Shown in pieces: positions 45,385 to 53,661 of a DNA stretch of 64,000 bases (position 1 is the stretch's first letter; each line of letters opens with the position of its first letter). The stretch is from Rhodobacteraceae bacterium SB2 (GTDB lineage Bacteria; Pseudomonadota; Alphaproteobacteria; Rhodobacterales; Rhodobacteraceae): NCBI GenBank assembly GCA_001642945.1, contig LGRT01000026.1, forward strand, positions 112,393 to 176,392, given 5' to 3'. Made by a program: the position numbers and the translations under genes. The notes below the pieces were generated by a model, which was not told the origin of the DNA, ran no database searches, and saw nothing but the letters and a program-made list of their open reading frames with translations.

Positions 45385-46449
45385 TTATTGATGGGTAAAC
45401 ACAGGGTTGACCGGAGCCCCCAAGTTCTCGACTGTTTCTGCTTCAATCAGTTCGCGAATTCGTTTGCGATAAACTGTTGGCCCTTTATCTATAGCAATCC
45501 GGATTGGCTTTCTGCTCGGTAGACGTTGTTCCGCTTCGTGGACTGCTTCAAGAATTGCTTTGTCTTCGGCAAAGGCAATTTCAAATAGACCGTTCATTTT
45601 GGAGGACGCTTCTTCTTCGCCAACGGCCGAATTTCTAAGATGCATCCAGTGGTCAATGGTATAATTTTCATTGACGGGTGTCACAAAATGCAAAGCAAAG
45701 ATCCGTACGCCGCGACTTCGTTCGTCTTCCGGACAGTTTTCTTCCGTAGCTATGCTGCCAAAATCGATAACAGCGGTCGATGGCAAATGCAGATCATAAT
45801 AATGCCATCTGTCAACATGCCCAGTAAAGCCACCAAACTCTTGAAAAAAACCAATCGGCGGCGCATCCCTAATCCACCGCCAAGCACTAATAAACTCACC
45901 CGAAGTAGATACATGAACGGGTATATCTTCAGAGGAGGCATTTCCAAGAGTTGTTGGGTGAACAAAGCTTACATGCGCCGGATCAACTAGATTTTCGGCC
46001 ACATTCAGGTAATGCGCTTTAATATGGAGGTGCCCGCCGTGATGGGCGTACCACTTAGAATCCGACATTTCCGGAATATCAAAAATTTTATTCTCATCTG
46101 CCAATTTCGGATCGCCCATCCAAACCCAAATAATGCCGTGTCGTTCCTTAACTGGAAAAGCTTGAACATATGCGCGTTCTGGAGTGTTATCTTGTCCCGG
46201 CACGCGCACACATTTGCCCGCTGTATCAAAGGTCATTCCGTGATACCCGCATTGGATTGTATCGCCGAGGCACTTTCCTTTGGACAGGGGCAACAATCGA
46301 TGTGGACACCGATCCTCAAGAGCATGTGCAACACCTTTGGTATCCCTAAACATTGCTATTCGTATGCCTACGATTTCGAGAGGCAAGATACCCCCACTAA
46401 GATCTTGTGACCAACCAGACACGTACCAAGAATTGCGCACAAAAGTCAA
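45385..46449 (-). CDS. Rieske non-heme iron oxygenase, VanA-like
   Basis: A 354-residue oxygenase alpha subunit. The Rieske [2Fe-2S] site is C48-x-H50 and C67-x-x-H70 (RCPHR, QCGYHG); the mononuclear iron site is in NLVDPAHVSFVHP. VanA-group enzymes demethylate or hydroxylate aromatic compounds, including N- and O-demethylation. The TTG at 46449 is chosen because GGGAG is 7-8 nt upstream and the family N-terminus (FVRNSWYVSGW) follows; an in-frame ATG at 46491 adds 14 residues. The intact FNR at 51312 could be its reductase. It is preceded by a MarR-type box. Confidence 0.87.
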   Translation of the reverse strand: MTFVRNSWYVSGWSQDLSGGILPLEIVGIRIAMFRDTKGVAHALEDRCPHRLLPLSKGKCLGDTIQCGYHGMTFDTAGKCVRVPGQDNTPERAYVQAFPVKERHGIIWVWMGDPKLADENKIFDIPEMSDSKWYAHHGGHLHIKAHYLNVAENLVDPAHVSFVHPTTLGNASSEDIPVHVSTSGEFISAWRWIRDAPPIGFFQEFGGFTGHVDRWHYYDLHLPSTAVIDFGSIATEENCPEDERSRGVRIFALHFVTPVNENYTIDHWMHLRNSAVGEEEASSKMNGLFEIAFAEDKAILEAVHEAEQRLPSRKPIRIAIDKGPTVYRKRIRELIEAETVENLGAPVNPVFTHQ

Positions 46450-47021
46450 AAAAGTTCTCCCACGGATTGTCGTATTTGTAGTCAGCAACAAAACTGATTA
46501 GCTGTCAAACTAAATTTGTTGGTATGCTAACGATTGGCATACTTTAATCAATCTTACTAATGTAACTGGTTATAGACCTTATGCGTCACCTAAATGCCTA
46601 TAAAACAGTTTGCACACGGACAAGAATTTGAAGATGAGCGTCATATGGTATCTTATAAGCGTGAGCTGTTTCCAAGATTGTCGAATGAGCTGAAACTCTT
46701 GGCTGATAGTGTTTGCACCGCGCAGATTTCTTTCCAAACATGTGATTTACAAACCTTTACCAAGATTATTTCGCTTAATCATCTAAATTATTTCAGAGCC
46801 GGCATTGGCTTAATCGAACAAGCGCACAACACTCAAAGCTACCTGTAGGGAAAGCGTGGTTTCTGTCTGCATATTTGTTGGCTTTAGATGAAAACTCTGC
46901 ATCGCAGGCAGTAGTTTATTAGACCTCGTTCAAGTGTATTTCAAACAGAAAAGCATCCTGCCCCTCGAACGAATTCAAATCCAGCGTTCTGCTATGTTAG
47001 TGTTTGAGGCCTTAGTTCAAT
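46450..47021. other. promoter region and gene-poor stretch
   Basis: About 570 bp containing the MarR-type box near the Rieske gene. A frame at 46594-46848 (plus) has no ribosome binding site or known motif. The rest has no recognisable gene. Confidence 0.45.
46519..46546. promoter_or_regulatory. MarR-type box A before the Rieske/Liv genes
   Basis: TTGGTATGCTAA (46519-46530) fits the shared TTwGYATrCwAA pattern with one deviation, and a second weaker copy TTGGCATACTTT follows at 46535-46546. CGAT follows the first copy, as in box D. It is 70 bp before the Rieske TTG start. Confidence 0.6.
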
Positions 47022-47392
47022 TTAGCCTACAAAAGCGCGTTCAACAACGAGGGTTTTGGGGCGATTATTTGACCCTTCAACCAGACCAAAACCTTCTAAC
47101 ACTTCTTTGGTATCATATAGCATTCCCATTGATTCAAAGATCATGGCATAATCTATTTCTAATGAAATATGTGCCACACCTAAGTCCTCAAAGACTTTAC
47201 CAGATGTCATCAGGTCAGTGATCCGCCCAATAAAAGGGTAATGCTCCCGAGTTGTTTTGCTATGCAAACGTAGTCCTTTGATCATCTCACCTACCAACTG
47301 ATCGTCTTTGACTGCGGCGACTATTTGTAGCCCGTAGGTCAACTCTCCCATATCTCCGCACGTATGCGTCAGAAACACTTCGTCAAACTTTT
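47022..47392 (-). pseudogene. C-terminal fragment of a ferredoxin-NADP reductase (FNR) paralogue
   Basis: About 120 codons align with the C-terminal part of the intact FNR at 51312-52115: KFDEVFLTHTC against KFEEVIVTHTC, YPFIGRITDLMTSGKVFEDLG against FPFKGRITDLMASGKVFDDLG, and the shared EGFGLVEGSN and VVERAFV endings. The FAD domain is absent. The NADP-binding motif MICGSM is changed to MIFESM, so it would be inactive. It abuts the stop codon of the MarR gene, so a deletion joined the two. Confidence 0.88.
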
Positions 47393-47835
47393 TATGAAAG
47401 TTTCAGCAACAGCTCCAAAAACCGTTTTTGCTCGGTGGGCTTCAGTGGAAGCAGCGTTTCTCGTGTGATCGCCAAGCCCTTTTGTTCAAGCAAAGTCATA
47501 AGCTCTACCCCATCTTGCGTCAGGGAGATGATGGAAAGGCGCTTGTCGCTTGGGTCTGACCGCGTCAGCAATAATTTTTTTTGTTTCAAGCGATCAACTA
47601 CACCCTTGATGGTAGCACCATCCATAGCAGCCAACCGTCCAAGATGATTTTGCGACACTTCTCCGTGTTCAGCCACTCGCATCAACGTTGCAAATTGGGT
47701 AGAGGTCAAATCATCGCCAATATGCTTTTGAAATATGACTGCATGGCGTTGACTGGCTAAACGCAGCAAAAAACCCACCTGTTCATCAAGCCGGTAATTG
47801 GATTTGGTGTCAGGAGGTCTAGTTTTTTGATCCAT
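47392..47835 (-). CDS. MarR-family transcriptional regulator (copy 1)
   Basis: A 147-residue winged-helix regulator. The conserved core is LGRLAAMDGATIKGVVDRLKQKKLL followed by the wing SDPSDKRLSIISLT. It is clearly paralogous to the MarR at 49949-50368, sharing EEQVGF, QRH, AMD-ATIKGVV and DPSDKR. MarR-type NicR and BpsR repress nicotinate degradation in other proteobacteria and respond to 6-hydroxynicotinate, which fits the genes nearby. The target is probably the TTwGYATrCwAA boxes. Confidence 0.9.
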   Translation of the reverse strand: MDQKTRPPDTKSNYRLDEQVGFLLRLASQRHAVIFQKHIGDDLTSTQFATLMRVAEHGEVSQNHLGRLAAMDGATIKGVVDRLKQKKLLLTRSDPSDKRLSIISLTQDGVELMTLLEQKGLAITRETLLPLKPTEQKRFLELLLKLS

Positions 47836-48658
47836 ACCGCAGATTAATGCTTATTTTTTAAAAATGGCAAGATGACTGACTGCCGATGTCTCAGCGCAAG
47901 CCATTTTTTCCTTCAACATCTTCGTAAATTAAACTACGTTGCAAAGCTATGGGGCTGCCGCTGTCAATCAAGGCTTCGGCCACAACAATTTCATTTCGGC
48001 GAGGGCATCATTCATACAAGTGACCATCAAACTCGCGCAGTAACTTCAACACATCTTCATCAGAATATCGCTTCCGAGCAATCCTAAAACCCTCCTATGA
48101 CAGTTAAATACTGGTAAAGTTCTAAGGGGCTAAGACATCTATCACTCTTTCGGCAATTGCCTAGAAATGCCTGCTCTGTTCTACGATACCCGATCTTGAC
48201 TGCTTTATCTGACCAATGGGTGGTTGCCGCTTATGCATCCAGCTTATACGAGGGTTTGCTTTGTATATTATTACCCCTTCTTCGTTAAAGAAGAGAGAGA
48301 AGAATGTAGGCAAATCCGAAAAGTCCCCAGAGAATTCCCCCAGAAAAGTTTTTCAAAATGCCTACATTACCTAGACGACCTACATTGGTCGGGGGTTAGA
48401 GGTGGATCACTAGTTGGATACCATGCCATTGCATTCCGCTAGAAGCGCGGTGTTGGCAAACGTTCGTAAGTTTCTACAAGGCTTTTTAAAAAGCATTAGT
48501 GGACTGCGGTTTGCGACCAAGCGCTTGGCAAAATAGGCGGTAAGCCTCGTAAAGCTTAGAAGCTGAATACTTAATATCTGCTTCTAGGCTGTGTCTATGC
48601 GGCAACAACCTGACAAAGCCCGCCACACTTCAAACCTGCCCCATTTGAGATGCACAAC
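47836..48658. other. gene-poor stretch between MarR copy 1 and the amidohydrolase
   Basis: About 820 bp. It contains the IS3 OrfA remnant at 48008-48082. The remainder has only short frames without motifs. Its position at the edge of the nicotinate-type cluster and the IS relic suggest a rearrangement scar. Confidence 0.45.
48008..48082 (-). mobile_element. remnant of IS3-family transposase OrfA N-terminus
   Basis: Twenty-four codons read IARKRYSDEDVLKLLREFDG and three to four more, then stop. This matches the start of IS3-family (IS407-like) OrfA proteins. GGAGGG lies upstream, and the expected ATG is ATT here, as if the start codon had mutated. No further OrfA/OrfB sequence was recognised. 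Confidence 0.42.
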
Positions 48659-49825
48659 CTATCCCGGAACGCGCGCCGACGGAGGTGTGGAGCGCGACCG
48701 GCCCGTACGCAATTTTCCGTCTATCATCACAGCCGCTATACCGGGGATGTTGCCCACGGCCATCGCCTGAAGAACGTTTTTGCCTTCAGAGCCACTTGGG
48801 CGATCCATGAATACGATATCTGCAGAACGTCCGGCCTCCAGGATCCCTTGGTCCAGCCCCCGTTTTTTGGTAACATTGCCCGTCCCGCAGCACCAGGCTT
48901 GCTCGGCGGGAAGGCCACCGATGCTGGCCAACAAGGTCGCCATGCGCAGCATCCCATTGGGCTGGACGCCAGAGCCCGCTGGAGCGTCTGTGCCAATAAG
49001 GAAGTCGCCCAATCGATCATTTTCCAGCGCACCTTCCAAAGCGACCAGCGCGGATTTCTCGTTGCCATTATGAACTGCTTCTAGGGCACCTTTGGCGTGG
49101 CGACATAGTTCGCGTATATCAGCGTGGGGGTTGGACGTTGGGCCGCCGTTTATATGGCTGAGCACATCAGGCTGCGCCTCTAGCACATCCTCTGCCGTAA
49201 CGTGGTGCGACCCAGCGATTGAAGGCCCGCCGACATGCATGATCGTTTCGATCCCCAGCTCGCGGCACCAAGCGGTCACACGTGCCGCGTCCGCGCCTTT
49301 GGCCACAGTGCCTAAGCCAATTTCGCCGATGTGGCGAATACCGGCCGCTTTGATGCCTTCGTAAAAGTCACGGCCAAAATCCAGCTCGGGCACGGGCGCG
49401 CCTGCAATGACCTTTGCGCCAAGCGAGCGGAAATTGGCAAAGCAGCGCTGAGCGACCATCGCAAGGGCTTTGACACCTTCCGCATCCTTGGGCCGGCCTG
49501 GTAAATGGACCTCCCCTGCTGAGATAAAGCTGGTCACACCGCCGTTCACGTTCATTTCGATCCAACCGCTTTGGTTCTGGCGTGGTGTCCAATCGCCGAA
49601 CACAGGGTGGCAATGCCCATCGATCAGGCCCGGGCCAACCGCGCAACCGCCCGCATCAATGACACGGTCCGCATCGCCCTGCTCGAGGCCAATAATTACG
49701 CCGTCTTCAATCAGCAGGCAATCGCTGTCGGCAATGGGTTGATCCAGATCACCCGTCAACAAAAGGTCAATATTATGGATCAAAGTACGTCCGGATTCGG
49801 GTGAGTCTTTGGTTGCGTCAGCCAT
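48659..49825 (-). CDS. enamidase-like amidohydrolase (6-oxo-tetrahydronicotinate hydrolase candidate)
   Basis: A 388-residue amidohydrolase. Binuclear metal residues are visible: H71 and H73 in DGHCHP, E168 in GEIGLG, H197 in MHVGG, H224 in SHINGGP and D280 in IGTDAPAGSGV. The Glu bridge and GTD-x-GSGV pattern match enamidase of Eubacterium barkeri, which opens 1,4,5,6-tetrahydro-6-oxonicotinate to 2-formylglutarate. Presence of 6-hydroxynicotinate reductase in the same cluster supports this. The ATG at 49825 has AAGGAG 7 nt upstream; a start at 49900 is unlikely. A MarR-type box lies 60-76 bp before it. Confidence 0.82.
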   Translation of the reverse strand: MADATKDSPESGRTLIHNIDLLLTGDLDQPIADSDCLLIEDGVIIGLEQGDADRVIDAGGCAVGPGLIDGHCHPVFGDWTPRQNQSGWIEMNVNGGVTSFISAGEVHLPGRPKDAEGVKALAMVAQRCFANFRSLGAKVIAGAPVPELDFGRDFYEGIKAAGIRHIGEIGLGTVAKGADAARVTAWCRELGIETIMHVGGPSIAGSHHVTAEDVLEAQPDVLSHINGGPTSNPHADIRELCRHAKGALEAVHNGNEKSALVALEGALENDRLGDFLIGTDAPAGSGVQPNGMLRMATLLASIGGLPAEQAWCCGTGNVTKKRGLDQGILEAGRSADIVFMDRPSGSEGKNVLQAMAVGNIPGIAAVMIDGKLRTGRSRSTPPSARVPG

Positions 49826-49884
49826 TAGTCTCTCCTTAAAGTTGCGGCCCCATAGACGCAGATGCGCTATCAGCCAACATGTCT

Positions 49885-49901
49885 TTTTGTTAGTATACAA
49901 A
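49885..49901. promoter_or_regulatory. MarR-type box B before the amidohydrolase
   Basis: TTAGTATACAAA (core 49890-49901) is a near-perfect palindrome; read on the other strand the wider site is TTTGTATACTAACAAAA. It lies between the enamidase-like gene and the adjacent MarR gene. Confidence 0.65.
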
Positions 49902-49948
49902 CATTGTAGTGTGGGCTGTCAACTTCTTTGTCCAAAGAACCGGAGGGG

Positions 49949-50368
49949 CTAAGAGATCTTGGCCAAAAGAGTCAAAAACAATTCACTCTCGGATACGCTC
50001 AGTGGTTCAAGTGTTTCTTTGATGATTTGGTGACCAGCGTCTTTTAGATCCTGCGCCATAGCTTTGGTTCCTTCGATTGGAACAACCAAAGCCCGCCGTT
50101 TGTCAGAAGGGTCCGGTTTGACATACACCAGATCCCGCGCGCGCAATCTTTCGACAACGCCCTTGATCGTCGCCACGTCCATTGCCGTTTTGCGCCCAAG
50201 ATCGTTTTGCGAACACTCTCCCAGTTCCAACACTTTGATCAGCACCGAGAACTGTGCCGGGGTCAGCCCAAGCAGCGCATGGGCCTTGAAAATTCCGGAA
50301 TGGCGTTGGCCAGCAAGGCGCATTATGAAACCCACCTGCTCTTCTAGCATATAGAGTTTTGTGGTCAT
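49949..50368 (-). CDS. MarR-family transcriptional regulator (copy 2)
   Basis: A 139-residue winged-helix regulator paralogous to copy 1 at 47392-47835; the recognition region is LGRKTAMDVATIKGVVERL and the wing KPDPSDKRRALVV. The ATG at 50368 with AAGAG 7 nt upstream is preferred over an in-frame TTG at 50389. Being beside the amidohydrolase and box B, it is the best candidate for the pathway repressor. Two paralogues suggest different effectors or target sets. Confidence 0.9.
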   Translation of the reverse strand: MTTKLYMLEEQVGFIMRLAGQRHSGIFKAHALLGLTPAQFSVLIKVLELGECSQNDLGRKTAMDVATIKGVVERLRARDLVYVKPDPSDKRRALVVPIEGTKAMAQDLKDAGHQIIKETLEPLSVSESELFLTLLAKIS

Positions 50369-50556
50369 TCTATCACTCTTGAGCGTCAAGTCGTTCTAAG
50401 CCTAAGTTTAACAAAACTTTTTTAAATGAATTCGCCGAAAGGTAAAAGGTCACTTTAGACGACGATAAGAAACCTTGATCCTAAAGCACGGTGAGCCATC
50501 GCGTTGAGGGGATTTACGCAAATCAATGGCCATCGCGTCCAATACTTGGGGCACTA

Positions 50557-50952
50557 TCATTGCAATATAACACCTTTGGCGCGCATTATTTCAATGGCCT
50601 GCGCCAAGGAGTTTTCGTTATCGATTGCTCTGCAAGCTTTCTCAATCACCGTGACTGAAAACCCTTGATCCGCCGCGTCCATCGCCGAGTATGCGACACA
50701 AAAGTCCAGTGCCAACCCTGCCAATCGCACATGAGTCACGCCACGCTCACGCAACAGCCCGATAAGCCCCATTGGTGTTTTCCAATCATTTTCAAAGAAA
50801 GTGAAATAACTATCAATAGAGCTGCGGGTCCCCTTGTGAATGATAGCCTCTGCCGCATCTACGTGTAGTTTTGGATGAAAAGCAGCACCTTCTGACCCCT
50901 GCATACAATGGGCAGGCCATAACGTTTGCGCGCCATAGTCTGGAGCCGTCCG
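50557..50952 (-). pseudogene. C-terminal half of nicotinamidase (PncA-like), truncated
   Basis: The frame begins right after a TAG at 50953-50955 and reads PDYGAQTLWPAHCMQGSEGA, then HKGTRSSIDSYFTFFEN with the catalytic lysine, and LALDFCVAYSAMDAADQGF with the nucleophilic cysteine. This is the second half of a PncA-type amidohydrolase. The N-terminal half with the catalytic Asp and metal ligands is missing. It is fused to the remnant of an acyl-CoA dehydrogenase gene. Nicotinamidase would have supplied nicotinate to the pathway. Confidence 0.85.
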
Positions 50953-51300
50953 CTATAATTTCTCTGTAAGCTCTGGTCCCGACATCCTCGACCGAAATCC
51001 GCTGTCCACAGCCTCCACATCTCGCGCCACAAGACCATAGGTCACGAAACCAGCGCCGAGACCGCGATAGGTGTCTCGGGTCGTGGTGCCCAAAAGGCCC
51101 ATCTTGGTAAAAATCTCGGGTTCGGTGGTTTCCGTGGCATATACGTCGGTCACACGGGCCATAAGCTTGTCTTGGGCACAGTCGCGCGCGCTATCACGGA
51201 TCATGCGTTTTTCTTGGTCAACTTCTGCTCGAACAGCAGCGCGTCGTCCGAGAAAAACGTTAAGGTCTGGCGTGCTTTGGGGGCTGAGGTCTTTGGGCAC
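50953..51300 (-). pseudogene. gcdH: N-terminal fragment of glutaryl-CoA dehydrogenase
   Basis: 115 residues match the start of glutaryl-CoA dehydrogenase: KRMIRDSARDCAQDKLMARV, then EIFTKMGLLGTT, GLGAGFVTYGLVARDVEAVD and SGFRSRMS. The family continues for some 280 more residues, but here it stops at TAG after GPELTEKL, in frame with the PncA fragment. A deletion joined the two genes. The gene lies 11 bp after the FNR gene. Its product would have taken glutaryl-CoA to crotonyl-CoA, so the lower pathway step is lost at this site. Confidence 0.88.
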
Positions 51301-51311
51301 GGTATCTCAAC

Positions 51312-52115
51312 TTAATCCACGAAGGCACGTTCGACGACGAATGTGTCTGGCTTGCTGTTCGACCCTTCCACAAGCCCGAACCCTTCAAGCGTGGCTTTGG
51401 TGTCTTTGAGCATTGCCATTGACCCGCAGATCATGCCGCGATCCGTCTCCGGGTGGATGGGCGGCACACCCAGATCATCAAAAACTTTGCCGCTGGCCAT
51501 CAGGTCTGTGATCCTGCCCTTGAACGGGAAGTCTTCACGCGTGACGGTGGCATAGAGGTGCAAGCCACCTGCAAACTCGCCGCACAACGGGTCGTCCTTG
51601 ACCGAGGCAACCAACTCTTGGCTATAGGCCAATTCCGCCACTTCGCGGCAGGTATGCGTGACGATCACCTCTTCGAACTTCTCATAGGTTTCGGGGTCGC
51701 GGATCAGGCTGGCAAAGGGCGCAAAACCCGTACCGGTTGAAAACATCCAAAGCCGCTTGCCCGGCAAGAGCGCATCATTGACCAAGGTCCCCGTCGACTT
51801 CTTGCGCATCAGGACTGTGTCGCTCTCTTTGATCTTTTGCAAATGCTCGGTGAGCGGCCCGCGAGGCACCTTGATCGAATAAAATTCCAGCTCCTCATCC
51901 CAGCTCGGAGACGCCACAGAGTAAGCGCGAAACACAGGCTTTTCTGCATTGGGCAGGCCGATCATCACAAATTCGCCTGAGCGGAACCGGAATGTGTCGG
52001 GACGCGTCATACGAAATCGAAAGAGGCTGTCGGTATAGTGCTGAACTTCAGTCACCGTCTGGGCGAAAACGCCTGTAGGAATAGGGAAGTCTGTCTTTGC
52101 GGCTGCGTCCAACAT
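51312..52115 (-). CDS. fpr: ferredoxin-NADP+ reductase (FPR type)
   Basis: A 267-residue flavoprotein. RAYSVASP near residue 60 binds FAD, STGTGFAPFASLI near 115 binds NADP and the ending VVERAFVD follows the bacterial FPR subclass with a C-terminal extension after the aromatic position. GAGGAG is 6-7 nt before the ATG at 52115; a longer frame to 52214 overlaps the ferredoxin gene. It would pass electrons from NADPH to ferredoxin for 6-hydroxynicotinate reductase, and perhaps to the Rieske oxygenase. Confidence 0.92.
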   Translation of the reverse strand: MLDAAAKTDFPIPTGVFAQTVTEVQHYTDSLFRFRMTRPDTFRFRSGEFVMIGLPNAEKPVFRAYSVASPSWDEELEFYSIKVPRGPLTEHLQKIKESDTVLMRKKSTGTLVNDALLPGKRLWMFSTGTGFAPFASLIRDPETYEKFEEVIVTHTCREVAELAYSQELVASVKDDPLCGEFAGGLHLYATVTREDFPFKGRITDLMASGKVFDDLGVPPIHPETDRGMICGSMAMLKDTKATLEGFGLVEGSNSKPDTFVVERAFVD

Positions 52116-52125
52116 ATTGTGCTCC

Positions 52126-52386
52126 TCAGGCAGCGGGGGCTTCGCGGAGAAGCGCCAATTTATCAGGTTTGTCGGCCAATTGATGGGCATCTGGCAAAGG
52201 CGCGCCCTGCTCATTATTGTTTGGCCATTTTTCAGCGAGGCGCTGATTCAGCACGATCCATTTTTTGGCGTCTGGAATGATATCCGGCTTGATCGCATCC
52301 ACCGGGCATTCCAGCTCGCAAACGCCACAGTCGATGCAATCTTGATATTTGCAGTTGATACATGCGTCTGTAGCGGCATAAGTCAT
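52126..52386 (-). CDS. fdxA: FdxA-type ferredoxin with internal deletion
   Basis: An 86-residue protein versus about 107-112 for FdxA. It starts MTYAATDACINCKYQDC and continues directly with IDCGVCELECPVDAIKPD. The normal family has about 23 residues between the two parts, including three cysteines. Remaining cysteines are C9, C12, C17, C20, C23 and C27, so at most one complete cluster seems likely. The reading frame is preserved and the tail is normal. The ATG at 52386 matches the family start; one at 52398 adds four residues. A MarR-type box lies 17-34 bp upstream. Confidence 0.88.
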   Translation of the reverse strand: MTYAATDACINCKYQDCIDCGVCELECPVDAIKPDIIPDAKKWIVLNQRLAEKWPNNNEQGAPLPDAHQLADKPDKLALLREAPAA

Positions 52387-52402
52387 TGCGCCATCCATTT
52401 CA

Positions 52403-52420
52403 TTTGTATACTAACGAATA
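52403..52420. promoter_or_regulatory. MarR-type box C before ferredoxin
   Basis: TTTGTATACTAACGAATA matches the shared pattern exactly (core TTTGTATACTAA). It lies between the ferredoxin gene and the divergent CoA-transferase pseudogene and could control both. Confidence 0.65.
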
Positions 52421-52575
52421 AATATAAGGATACACTTCTGTCAATGGAAAACAGACGGCGCGCCAAATTTCAGCCGTTTCGGATCAAATCAAAGCGGTTG
52501 AATGTTCGCTGCAAAAACATGGATGCGTCTCGAAACATTGTAAAAACAAGGGATTAAAATAAACATATGATTGTA

Positions 52576-53661
52576 AGGCCTGAAAGTCATCGAACTGGCC
52601 TGCATCCTCGCAGGGCCTTGGATCGGCCAGACTTTGGCAGATCTGGGGGCCGATGTGATCAAGATCGAAAGCCCCGAAGGAGATGACACCCGCATATGGC
52701 GTCCCCCCCTTTAACGAGCGCGGCGAAGACAAAGCGGCTGCCCATTTCCGCGGCGCAAATAAGGAGAAAACAAGCGTTGCAATTGATCTGAAAGACCTTG
52801 AGGATCTGGCGCGGCTCAAATCCATGATTGCCGGAGCCGATATTCTGATCGAAAACGTCAAAATCCAGGGGCCTGACAAAGTTTGGCCTCGACTTCGATA
52901 GATTGCACGCAGCGCACCCCGCCCGCGTCTATTGCTAAGTTACAGGCTTTGGCCAAGAGGGGCCTTATGCCTCCCGCTCGGGTTATGATTTTCTTGTGCA
53001 AGGCATGTCCGGCATCATGAACCTGACAGGAGAGCTGAAGAGGCAACCGCAAAAAATGGGCATAGCATTTGCAGATATTTTCTTGAGCCTGTACGGCGTT
53101 ATCGGCAGTCGAGCGGCATTGGCCGAGCGGGCACGCTCTGGTCTGGGCCAACATGTAGATATCTCATTGCTCGATTCAATGACGGTGGTTTTGGCCAATC
53201 AGGCAATGAGCTTTCTCATATCGGGCAAGGCACCGACGCAGCTTGGCAATGCGCATCCCAATATCTTTCCATATAAGGTCTTTGCCGTAGCCGACGGCCA
53301 TGTCATCATCGCCTGCGGAAATGACAGATAATTTGTATCGCTTTGCCAGGTTCTCGGGTCAGAAAATTTCACTCGCGGCCCCGTCTTTGCGATCAATCCA
53401 GATCGGGTTGAAAACCGCGAGGCGCTGACCGCTGTGTTGCAAGAAAAGCTGATGACATGGCGCAAAGCGCAGTGCCTTGCCGCCTTAGAACAGACGGTTG
53501 TACCCGCCGGTCCCATCGATGCCATTGAATAAGCTGACTGATCCACAGATAGCGGAGCGCGCCTAGAAATTGCGCCAGAGGGCATACCAGGTCCGCGCAG
53601 TCCGTTGCGCTTTTCACGCTCTGAACGGGTGCTCGAGCGGGCCGCGCCCCAAAAGCCCTAG
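52576..53661 (+). pseudogene. CaiB/BaiF family (glutarate-type) CoA-transferase pseudogene
   Basis: Homology runs the full length from [18 protein letters not shown] to the ending ERVLERAAPQKP. It is broken by a frameshift in a run of seven C (52703-52709), another near 52879, a TAA at 52936 in the VTGFGQEGPYA region, a TAA after GND-R near 53329, a stop after GPIDAIE near 53531 and further shifts close to the end. Class III CoA-transferases next to gcdH usually activate glutarate to glutaryl-CoA. It is convergent with the AA_synth gene and overlaps its end by 4 bp. Confidence 0.9.

Noticed and set aside
46594..46848. Plus-strand frame of 84 codons between the Rieske and MarR regions
   Set aside because: No ribosome binding site, family motif or coding context; it may be chance.
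48224..48442. Plus-strand frame of 72 codons near the IS3 remnant
   Set aside because: Composition is unlike a protein and there is no ribosome binding site.
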